Shown: one piece after another, positions 54,140 to 64,000 of the stretch | Layout: each line of letters begins with the position of its first letter | Position numbering within the stretch: position 1 is the stretch's first letter | Source: Homalodisca vitripennis | Lineage: Eukaryota; Arthropoda; Insecta; Hemiptera; Cicadellidae | Length of the DNA: 64,000 nt | NCBI RefSeq assembly: GCF_021130785.1 | Contig: NC_060212.1 | Location: 149,031,001-149,095,000, forward strand | Direction: 5' to 3' | The notes under the pieces: model-generated | Databases searched by the model: none | Seen by the model: the letters and a program-made list of their open reading frames with translations, nothing else | What the model was told of the DNA's origin: nothing | Program-made: the position numbers and the translations under genes

Positions 54140-54953
54140 ATGTATGTTTATATATTCACTGAACAAGCTGCTATAAAAGTCTGAATATATGATATGTCCT
54201 CTATTGGACTTACCTGAGCATTCATTGGTGTAGAATTTCGGTGAGATATTTCGAGTACGATTGTATATGTAGAATTCTGCATGCAACTTCAGTAAGTAAA
54301 CGAGATTAAGTTTATTAATAGTACATGATGATAGCATTATTTGTTTGAGTGACTTAGTAGAGGGGCTGAAAAAAATGATTTCTAGTTACGACACACGTGA
54401 TCAGCGTACACTTGTGCATAATAATTGAACATATTTACTAGCAATTCCTAATTGACGTTGTATTGGAAGAGTGAAAATTTTGGATTTATTAGTTATTAAC
54501 ATCATATAACGAACTAAAATAATAAGTAGAAGTTAAAGTCATGGTAGAGAGAAATATTTAATATATAGTTTCCTTAAGGATCATAAAAAATTGTCCTTCG
54601 TGCCTCCACGAAAAAATTGAATTGAAATTGTATGTAAGCTTTTTACGTAAAATTCTATTGCGTATTTAGTTTGGAAACTGTATTCAAATACTTATTTTTT
54701 CTAGTTTTCCTAATTTTAGCGTCTCAATTGCTTGATGTGTTCCCTTACACGTATTGCCATCCATGAACAAAATATGTTATGTTGTTAACTGTGAGATAAG
54801 CAACGTAAACAAACTTGTTTAAAGTCAAACTATTTGCGTTCAAAGAAATAAATTGTAGGGAAAATATTTAAGATCTAGTATTCAAATGGATTTTTGATGT
54901 GTTACATTCTTATAAATTACCAAAAAAAACGATATATTGCGTGAACTAAAAAA
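54140..54953. other. No feature seen
   Basis: AT-rich; nothing recognised. Confidence 0.4.
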
Positions 54954-54972
54954 TCTCTCTCTCTCTCTCTCT
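54954..54972. repeat. (CT)n microsatellite
   Basis: Nine TC units. Confidence 0.95.
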
Positions 54973-55509
54973 ATCTTTTAGTACATAAAATAACATAAAA
55001 CATAGGATTAAAAAGAAATAAAAAGCAGTATATGGGGATGAACCTCTTAGCCAAAGTTGGCAACAGAAACAAGTTCTACTCTATTCATCTATTCTCGTGT
55101 ATGTAGCGTGAGTTATTGTGTGGTATGTTATTTGTACTCCTGTTCTGGTCTCTCATATAAGAACTTGACTATTGGTCTATTTTCGTAACATCTAAAGATG
55201 GACTATTTGAATCAAGTGTCTGAAACCCAGTTATCCTTTCATACAGTTTAATAATAGCAAATAAATAGCGTTCTGTTGGATTCTATATTGATCAATTAGA
55301 ATATCACAGTGATAGCATATCTTTCTTTTCATCTCCCTTTATCGCGAGGCTGGACTTATTCCACAAGGTTTGAAAAAAAACTGTGTATTATTACTATCAT
55401 CCAACATAAATATATTCTCAACATATTTGACATAGTAAATTTAATTATTCCACTGACCTGCAAATATGGTCAAAAAATTTAACAAATCATGAGTCTTCTT
55501 CCACTGCGT

Positions 55510-56900
55510 TGCAATAGCATATGTTCCAAGAGATGATTTTGAAAGATATTATTCGACAATAGGAGAGGTACTGCTACTTCCTCACTTAGAGCTATTGAAT
55601 TTTTAACTCAGAACAGTATATTGGATATCCTTCATAGTTAAAAGCTGTGGTAACGAGAGCATTACGAATGAAAATATTACGCTAGAAAACTGTAGGTTAT
55701 AACATAATTGTTCTTATATTTTGTATTCGTATACACGGTAGACACATTTATTGCCATACTAAAATCCTGCATGTCTGAAACGTTGTTCAAGCAAAATCTA
55801 GTACAATGATACTTACCGTTGGTAAATATCATTAATAGTGTTATTTATTACCGTTCTAGAAATTTATTTTTAACTGCAACGTAAAGATATATTAGCTATA
55901 TAAAGGAAGTAAAAGGGAAACAACAGATAAGAAGTTTAAACAGTAACCTATATTGATTAAGTCTTTTTCTCAGATCTTAATATTGCAATCTTCCATTTTG
56001 TCTTCGGAGTAATAACTCCGAATATAATTATAATTATAATATAAATATAATAACTATTAATATAATGATATAGAATTTTTTATGTGTTCTGCTCTGTTTA
56101 CTAAAACTAAATCAAATCCATATTTATTCGAGAACTGCTAGAAAAAGGTATACAAAATTAAGTACTTTTTTGCAACGACTGTGTTTGTTTGTTTATTTAA
56201 CAGTTTCTTCTGTTAAACTTAACCGATTAGTTCTCTTATATCCATTAATGAACTAAAATCCATAATAATCCCTTATTAGAGATCAAATTTCGTCAAAACT
56301 ACGCTTTTGGTGTAGTTCAACCCCTGCTTGAATAGTAACCCGTAGACTTTTTTTGTAAAAAATCTCGATTCCAAAGTTACGGAGTTATGCATTAATACTT
56401 AACCCAACTACCTTGGAAATATAATACAATATTCAAAGTCATCATGTCTTTTATTTTAGACCCTGAAGGTCTTTTCTTCTGGTATTATCTTGATCCCTTG
56501 ATATTACTTGCACCTCCACTCTTTGTTCAAAAGCTACTTATTGAAATAGGTGAATATTCTTGTTTGATAGTTGTAACTATTGTTCTACAAAATGTGTGTT
56601 ATAAAATACGTAATAATATGTCCTATAAGGTAAATAAAATAATTAGGTTATTTGATTTTTACCTTTGTTGTTCGTATGAAATTCAACTAGAGACACAACA
56701 TTTCTCACATAATTAATATCCTCAAAACAATATTATTAACCTCAATTAGAGTAGTAAGCCGCGGGGATGTGATGAACATGTTTAATTGAGCTTTGAGAGC
56801 ACAAATGGCAGGACTCTATCCCCATGAAACTATATGACAGGTTTGTCTCCTATGTCCGTGACTGTTGTACGTGTCATGGACAAATATCAAGTGACACAAT
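55510..56900 (+). repeat. Old segmental duplication B, copy 2
   Basis: Partner of 49340-50640. The open frame at 56444-56716 falls in a part poorly matched to copy 1 and is not supported as a gene. Confidence 0.72.
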
Positions 56901-57679
56901 TTACGCTGATATGTATTTTAACTTTATGTACTAGTTCACTTTAATTATGCATTAATTTAAACAAATTGCATATTCCTTTATTATATTGGATTTTTTTATT
57001 TATAAACTTTTTAATTAAAATTATTTCAAATGATATATTGAAACCTTAACTCACGTAAATATTATGAGATTCTTCATTTTTATATTAATTTTTCTATAAA
57101 AATTTTTGGGAATCTGGCAGATAAAGACTAATTTGGTACTGTTTGCTTTGAATTTAAAGTATTTTAAATTTTTAAATGTTTACTATATAAGAAAATGTGG
57201 GTAAAAAATGTAATGTTTTGACTACTAAGAATATTTAATTATCGATAGATCTAATAATCTTAAGCTATAATAAACTATTATACACTTAATAACTGATTGT
57301 TTTGATATTGAAAATAGAATAATTTATGAAATTTACCCAAGTGCAATGTGCGTGTTAGGCTACACGAATTTCGTGTAACATAAATTAGTAACGAAAACTT
57401 CTAATGTAGACATTGGGCGATAGTAGCGAAATTGTATAACGTAGGAACAAAATATATAGTATGGTTAAAACTATACGAGAAAATGTCAGGGTTTCCGAAA
57501 GATCTTGATATTTTCTGTAATTATGACTCTTATAACTCAAAACCACTGTAAACCAAAAAAATGTATACAAATATGTTTTTACATACCTATGGAAGTATGC
57601 AATATAATATGAGCTTGTGAACTCGATAATGTTCGTATTCTTTTAATAGATTCAGATTAAACGGAGACATTAAATGCAC
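56901..57679. other. No feature seen
   Basis: AT-rich; weak continuation of duplication B is possible up to about 57160. Confidence 0.35.
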
Positions 57680-58760
57680 ATATATTGAATGAGTTCTGTC
57701 CATTCATAAACATCTAAACATTCAAAATGGTAGCTATTTGTATTTGTGTAAAGGTTTAAAAGTTTTTTGCGAATTAAATACCAACAGTGACACATGATTT
57801 CATAATTAAAAGAAAGTATAAACGACCTTTATTCTTATACTTCTTTCGGAATCTTTTAAGGTTCCTGGATGACAGCTCTTCAAAGTTTGAAAAGGGAATG
57901 GGTATATTTAAGTTATTATACATCGAAAAACCAAAAACAAGTTTAAAACTCTTAAGCCTTTCACAATTATCTTTGATACTATGTCTTTTTATAATTCGTA
58001 AAATTTTTGCGATAGTGGCCGTATAAATCTTAAATCATTGTAAATAATTGACAATAGTTGTAAACACAATAGTTACCACAATTTTCAATAAATGCAAATT
58101 ATTAATACAGTGGCAGTATTAGCAAATAGCTTGAATAAGTTCTTTAACCATTCTTAAACAATTGAATGTTTCCAGACGGTGGGTATACGTAGTTATGCAA
58201 AAATTTTAACAAGTACTTTTAAAATTTACTTAAAATAAAAAATTTTATAAAAATATACTATAATAATTCTTAAAATATTGTTTCCTAGCATATGATTTAA
58301 TTTCTTTTAAGAGTCTAATATGATAGCTATTGAAACTTTGAAAGGGAAATTGTTTTATGCGAATTATTATAAATCGTAGAGCAAAAGCAAAGTGTTCTAA
58401 ACCTTTTAGGTCACTTAAAATAAGGTTTTACAATGTATTTTCCTTCTCTTAAGGTATTTCATATAACGATTATAAACATAACAGAGGGAAATACAGTTAC
58501 TCTGAAGTACTAAGTGTCCAACAATGCTTGAATAAGTTCATTAACCAGTATCAACCAATACACGTTTTCAAGATGGCGCCCTTTAGCGTTTGTGCAAACC
58601 TTTAATATAAATAGATTACATTCCACTATATAAGTCCACATACAAATTTTGGCTAAGCTCTACAGCAATTTTAAACAACTTTCATTTTTACAAATTTTCC
58701 GATAACACTTCACGTTTCAAGGTGGTATCCGTTCTAAAGCTGTATAAGCATAGGTTGATA
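57680..58760 (+). repeat. Diverged tandem units of about 400-450 bp
   Basis: The block TTGAATGAGTTCT..CCATTC...AACATT.TCAAAATGG (about 57685) recurs as GCTTGAATAAGTTCTTTAACC (about 58131) and GCTTGAATAAGTTCATTAACC (about 58529), each followed by a TTTCCAGACGG- or TTTTCAAGATGG-like block. A second shared block lies around AAAGTTTGAAAAGGGAATGG and AAACTTTGAAAGGGAAATTG. Spacing is about 447 and 397 bases. Confidence 0.6.
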
Positions 58761-59432
58761 AGAAGCATAAGTTGATATATAAGCATAACATTGATTAGAA
58801 GAAAGTGAGTATATTTACAAACATAGTTTTGGACTGACTGTAAGTAAACCAAGTTATTCATATTAGCAGGCCAACCTTGAGAGCCATCTTACCAGAAGTT
58901 TCGTGTAGATTATACATTTAAAATAATAATACACCTTTAGTTTGACATTTCTTTACGTGAAAAATACCTTCCTTACGACTCAGCCGAGAGGAATATTTAT
59001 ATATGTATTTTTTTAATTAAAAATGAGAAATATAATATGTGAGTTTAAATATCCAACATTATAGTGTTCTCTGTTAATTAAAAATATTTAACAAGCACAT
59101 ATTTGACAAGCAAACAACTGAAACACGTTGGCTTTTTATGTTTAATTTAGGTTTACCCATAAAAACAAGTAAACTAATAGCTTTTGTAATAATGCGAAAA
59201 TTTAAAAATTCCAATCAAACCATTATTTAGTTCCTTTAATTTATTCAGACGTTTACTTAAAAATATAACGATAACGTAATATTTTTTACTTTATGTACTC
59301 GTATAATTAAACATACTCTACGTTTATAATACTATTTCTATTTTTATTTATCTTCATACAATAAATTTCTAAAAATGAAATAATCATTTATTCTGGTAAT
59401 AATGTAAAACGGCATTGCACATACCTTGTTAG
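58761..59432. other. No feature seen
   Basis: AT-rich; nothing recognised. Confidence 0.4.
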
Positions 59433-59995
59433 AAACAGTAGCGTTATTGCCACAACAAGCTCTGTAGAAGACACTACACGGGCTACGGTAATGCACTCTC
59501 CGTGTTCTCCACTTCTCTTGATCCTCCCAACATGTACTACTATAACAGCCATCTCTCGTCACCTCTAAGTTGTCTTACGTGTTGTCTGTAACTACGCATC
59601 CACGTTGATTATCAGTTACTCCACACCAGTGAATCATTCACAAATCCATATAAACAGCAGCGTTATTGCCACAACAGGCTCTTTAGAAGACACTACACGG
59701 GCTACGGTAATGCACTCTCCGTGTTCTCCACTTCTCTTGATCTCCGGTGCGATGTCGTGATTCTCGCTAGGTCGTAAACTCTCTTTTACACTCCTCACCT
59801 CTAATTTTGTCTTATTTCACGTCTGTAACTGCGTATGTAGGTAGATTGTCAGATACTCCACACCGGTGAATCATTCACAAATGTGTATAAACAGCAGCGC
59901 TATTACCACAACAGGCTCTGTAGAATACAGTACACGGGCTATGGTAATTTATCTTGCGTGTTCTCCATTTCTCTTAATATCCGGTACCTAAGATC
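59433..59995 (+). repeat. Satellite array, left part (units A, B, C)
   Basis: Unit starts (AAACAG.AGCG.TATT.CCACA) fall at 59433, 59652 and 59889, so unit lengths are 219 and 237 bases. Each unit carries GGCTCTGTAGAA.ACACTACACGGGCTA, GTGTTCTCCA, CACACC.GTGAATCATTCACAAA and a TATA-like TATAAACAGCAG. Unit A has a different middle (TCCTCCCAACATGTACTACT) from unit B (TCCGGTGCGATGTCGTGATT). Unit C is cut near 59995. Confidence 0.9.
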
Positions 59996-60209
59996 CGGTA
60001 CGTTGGCCTACCCGGTGGCAGGCCAGCTACCGCCATCTTGGCCTCAGGCTTTGGCTACCAGCGAACTACCCCAAACTTTAGTGCAGGTCTAACCACGGAT
60101 ACATAACGCCAGTACAAAAGCTAAGATCCACCTCTCACACGTCCGCATTGCATTCAAGAACATTTCCCTCTGGCGACAACCCTTTCCAAATGGGATTCGC
60201 GGTTAAATA

Positions 60210-61345
60210 CCCTGTGGACAACCCCTCGTAGTCCTAGAACTTATGCTTGCACCTATAAGAGTGGTGGTAGCCACCCTGTCTGTGAGCAAACCTTTATCCA
60301 GTTACATATTTGACAATAAATACAACGTCTTGACACTGAATTGACAATCACCTGAGTGCCTGTATTGTCAAAAGCTCCTTCCATGTCCAAAAAGAAATCT
60401 ATGGCTACTTCTTTCACTACCTGCTCCTTCTCAATCCTGCATATCAGTTGATGCAAGGCTGAGTCTCATGGTCTTCCTTGAGTGTAAGCATGCTGATTTG
60501 GATGTAGAGGGCGCTCCAAGAGAGATCCCTCAAAAACAAACCTTACTCAAAACAATCTTCTTAATGGTTTTGAGAAGAAAGGAGGTCAGACATATCGGCC
60601 TAAAGGACTTAGTTCTATCCATGCTAGACCACCCATGCTTAGATATAAACACTAACCTTTTTATCTTTCAGGACAGAGGAATGTATCTGAAGGCCATGGA
60701 GGCCCTGAACAGTCTGCACGGGATGGGAAGAAGATTATCCAACCCCCACTGCAAGCAAACTGGTCTCACTCCGTCTCCCCTAGGAGTTTTTATATGGACT
60801 AAAGAAATTAATCGCCCCTCAATCCTTCTGAAGTTACTACACGACGCGCCAAACTCCACTGTAAGTGAGCAGCGCACCCCGCAGGTCTCCCTCCACAGCT
60901 GAATGGTTGATCCTTGTCATAAATTATTCAGTCCAGAAAATATGTTCGTATTATGACTTTTAGAACTCCCTCCGGTTCAGTAATACGTATACCTTGTCGT
61001 CCCTGAGACCACCAAGCGTCGAGATGGAATTTTTTCTAATAGCTCATGAAGCCTGACAGAACCCTGCACATTATCAATGCCAGTGCACAGCTTCTTCCAG
61101 GCTAATCTCTTAGCCGTATGGACCTTGTGGTTGTACAGTGCAAGAGCCTCGTGGTAGGTCTCCCAAGTACCCCATGTTTTTGCTCTTTTGAATACAACCC
61201 TGACTCTATTCCAAAAAGACTCAAGTTCAGAGCTCCACCCGGCTACACATAATGAACCTATGGTATGAAGGGTTGACTCAATTAGCTTAGTTCATTTTGA
61301 GATTAGTTCAAGTTCAACTTCTTTTATTGCAACGTCTGGTATCTG
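60210..61345 (-). pseudogene. Non-LTR retrotransposon (jockey/R1-like) reverse transcriptase remnant
   Basis: On the minus strand, in shifting frames: ELELISK, a WSSELESFWNRVR segment and TWETYHEALALYNHKVHTAK (a linker ahead of the reverse transcriptase), then KSFRPICLTSFLLKTIKKIV, LHQLICRIEKEQVVKEVAID, FFLDMEGAFDNTGTQVI (motif A with its catalytic Asp), and TTTLIGASISSRTTRGCPQG (motif B). The sequence stops making sense just after CPQG near 60210, before the YADD motif. Several stops and frameshifts; 5' and 3' ends missing. The GAFDNT form is typical of jockey/R1-type LINEs; the exact clade is not determined. Confidence 0.82.
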
Positions 61346-62003
61346 ACGCTGTCTCAGGCTTAACTTTTGGAATCTGCAGTCATGTCGTCTGAATATTTAA
61401 AAAGAAAGTTGACGACGAAGCAGCTCAAAACGAATCTTTTACATCGTTTCGACACCAGAGACACCTATACAGCCACCAAACTAACCAAATTACCTAACCA
61501 AAATCCACTAGGCTTCTTTGGACCTTCTCCTGTAATAACAGGACGACTGAGATCAATGAAACCACAATTATTACTGATGTCAGATTTCGGCAGATTTGTC
61601 CAGCTGCACTGTAATGTAAATCCGTTTCCGGTTGTTACTGTTAGATTCTTGTTTTACCCTTAGGTTCTTCTTGTATGACACCCAATCCGTGTTTCTCGGA
61701 TTCCTTTACTGAACTATACCATTTTTTCAAGTTCCAGGACTCCGATTTTAAGGCATGTGTGAGAATTATCAGAGAGGGAGGGTTCGTCAGACATGGTAGA
61801 CGTGTATGCGATTAACTATACACCCGTTAACATGTTCAAATGTATGACCTTCCGCGTGCGGAAAGTTAGACCATTACCACATATACATTCACCTTTAGAA
61901 TTATATACTTTAGAAGCGACTTGACTCTGCTGTTAGTGTTGATTCTGTCTAACGCCACATTGTGTAAGTTAGCGTCAAAGCCAATCACCAAACTCCAAAC
62001 AAA
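61346..62003. other. Rest of the insertion in the satellite, unassigned
   Basis: GC-richer than the background and part of the DNA splitting the satellite. A plus frame at 61367-61663 and a minus frame with GFTLQCSWTNLPKSD are both open; neither is recognised. It may be upstream LINE sequence. Confidence 0.35.
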
Positions 62004-62475
62004 TCCTCCCAACATGTACTACTATAACAGCCATCTCTCGTCACCTCTAAGTTTGTCTTACGTGTTGTCTGTAACTACGCATCCACGTTGATTATCAGTT
62101 ACTCCACACCAGTGAATCATTCACAAATCCATATAAACAGCAGCGTTATTGCCACAACAGGCTCTGTAGAAGACACTACAGCGGCTACGGTAATGCACTC
62201 TCCGTGTTCTCCACTTCTCTTGATCTCCGGTACGATGTCGTGATTCTCGCTAGGTCGTAAACTCTATTTTACACTCGTCACCTCTAATTTTGACTTATTT
62301 CATGTATGTAACTGCGAATATACGTTTTTTATCAGTTATATTCCAAACCAGTAAAGCACCGGCAAAAGTATATAAACAGCAGCGCCAATACTACAGCAGA
62401 GTCTGTAGGACTAGGGGAATTTAGTCTCTACTTAATTTCCTGTAATATTCTTGAGTTCTATAGACGTTATGTTCT
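62004..62475 (+). repeat. Satellite array, right part (half unit, D, degenerate E)
   Basis: Resumes with the second half of an A-type unit (ATCCTCCCAACATGTACTAC, nearly identical to 59523-59651). Unit D starts at 62135 and a decayed unit E at 62374, 239 bases apart. Unit D matches unit B closely. Confidence 0.9.
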
Positions 62476-63210
62476 TTTTACTCATCGCTTTCAATTTTGT
62501 CATATTTCATGTTCTTATTTGAATAAATTCACTAGGTTTGTCAGTTACTCTTCAATAGTGTACCATTGACATAAGTTTCCGATAGTTTCTAAATATAGTA
62601 TGTCTAAAAGTTTGACAAAAGTAATAACTATATATTATATGAATACATAGATTCTGGGCTATATCTAATATAATGTGTTACGGTTTAAAATATTAATCTG
62701 TATTTTAGTCCCGAGATGAGATAATTATTCATATTATTATCCAAAAGAAGGGAATGGGTTTTTCATGAACAAACGAAAATTATTAATACACAAAACATTA
62801 AACCTCTAAAATAAAATATACAAGACTATAGCATTAAATACATTAAATTTTTTACGAGAATATTGTTTATGTTTAAGAATTTTTCGAGTTAAATTATAAC
62901 GCACTTATACAATAATTTAGATAATCGCTAGTTAAAGTTTTTTCCTATAGCTATCAGGTTGGTTTGGTTGGGCTACTTTTTTAGATTAAATTCACCTAAA
63001 GACTGTTATATCAAACTAAAACCACCGTTATTTGCAGCTTCGATTACAGCAATTTATTTCCGTTCTGCTGTCTGATATGTTTAGATCAACTCATTCTCCA
63101 CACACTTTGCTTCATTTTTATCATAGTATTTTTTCGGCAAAATTCACAATGAAATTTGTGGTAAAATTATATGTAATTGTTATGAGCAATCTAAAAAGTA
63201 CTGAATCCTT
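62476..63210. other. No feature seen
   Basis: AT-rich; nothing recognised. Confidence 0.4.
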
Positions 63211-64000
63211 GGTACAGGGTGACAATTAATGTATTAAATAAATTTAAAACCATATGAATTATCATCATTTTTAATATATTTTAATACATGTATCTTTTAA
63301 CAATATAAAAATATAATATGTAGTTGGTATAGATATCAGTTTCTACTTGTACTAAAGTTTCGTTAAGTACATTCTAAGGCATAATAATGACCTCACAACC
63401 GATGTACTCTAATGTATTATTAAATGTACATTACCATTTACCATTAAATTTGATGTTTATAACTACAGTACAGTCTTAACTTTGTTCAACTAAAACAGAT
63501 ATCGTTTAAAGATGCCAATCCCATTTTTAGCCTTATTCTACCCGTCTTGATGAACTGACCTTTGCACAGGAATCTTGTCAAACGGAGAAAGGAGAACTGG
63601 TACAGAAGAATGTCATCAGTATGATAAAAAGTGCAATCTCGCCCATGTAACGAACTTGCATGATCTGCAATGCAAATTTTACATTACGACTCTTAGACTG
63701 CTCGACTCACAGCTCTTAAGTCTTAATTGACTGTTACAATGTAATAATATTTACTGTAAACACAGAATTAACGGTTGTAGTGGCAAATGAGTTTCGCGTT
63801 ATTACTATCGGCATAATGAACAAAACAATATAATGTTTCATGAGTGACAATAAAAATTAAGTTATAGAACATTAAAAATGAGATTAATTTTCTCGCATGG
63901 AGTAATTTTTCCTTGTTTTACATGTGTGCTGGGCGTCACCTGGTCGTGTTGTAACCCTGAGTTAACCTCGTGTTGGTCAACGACTGACTTCATCTATGGA
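63211..64000 (+). repeat. Long direct repeat, copy 2 (cut by the window end)
   Basis: Partner of 46718-47506 on the same strand, still matching at the last base. It begins GGTACAGGGTGACAATTAAT. Confidence 0.93.

Noticed and set aside
53436..54337. Frames ending in KYPRGSKPT on both sides of the fold-back
   Set aside because: The shared peptide comes from the inverted arms and has no independent evidence of coding.
60468..60902. 144-codon plus-strand frame
   Set aside because: It is the opposite strand of the LINE reverse transcriptase remnant, whose minus-strand motifs are clear.
46718..64000. The two long direct repeats as LTRs of one giant retroelement
   Set aside because: The 16-kb interior holds satellites, duplications and unrelated relics but no gag-pol, and the TG...CA ends were not seen.

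Overview
This window looks like part of a large, AT-rich, repeat-dense invertebrate genome, most plausibly an arthropod. The signs are long (CA)n and (TA)n microsatellites, decayed copies of many eukaryotic transposon classes, a fragment of arthropod-type 28S rRNA, and no operon-like gene packing. I found no intact host protein gene. The window reads as intergenic (or deep intronic) DNA built from old mobile elements.

Layout. 0.7-1.3 kb: a Helitron helicase remnant (minus). 2.0-4.2 kb: a Penelope-like element (reverse transcriptase plus GIY-YIG region) broken by a stop and frameshifts and carrying about 90 bp of antisense 28S rRNA; a hammerhead-like motif and a 440-bp CA tract follow it. 9.9-11.6 kb: a TIR-bounded element on a TA site. 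11.66-12.96 kb: a full-length but dead mariner with 41 residues between its second and third catalytic Asp. 18.9-21.3 kb: diverged short repeats and a SINE/LINE-tail-like block. 30.15-30.5 kb: an exact (C15A)6 minisatellite and the first of two tRNA-like palindromic elements; the second is inverted at 34.8 kb. 36.3-37.4 kb: a TTAA/TIR element with a Mutator/Kolobok-like transposase remnant. 38.1-38.7 kb: a broken ORF I cannot identify. 39.3-40.1 kb: a pogo/Tigger-type (DDE_1) remnant. 43.4-45.1 kb: a broken member of a multicopy invertebrate protein family, probably transposon-derived. 46.7 and 63.2 kb: two nearly identical direct copies of a repeat of at least 789 bp. 30.6-32 with 51.6-52.9 kb, and 49.3-50.6 with 55.5-56.9 kb: old segmental duplications. 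53.6-54.1 kb: a fold-back repeat. 57.7-58.8 kb: a diverged tandem array. 59.4-62.5 kb: a satellite of about 237 bp interrupted by DNA that carries a non-LTR retrotransposon remnant.

The pieces do not form a pathway. What links them is the history of mobile-element insertion, nesting and decay. The points most worth following up are the tRNA-like cloverleaf on a long palindromic stem, the 28S fragment inside the Penelope-like element, the three hammerhead-like motifs, the (C15A)6 tract, and the frameshifts concentrated in homopolymer runs. The last could be decay or assembly error. All family assignments come from reading translations by eye; no database search was possible.
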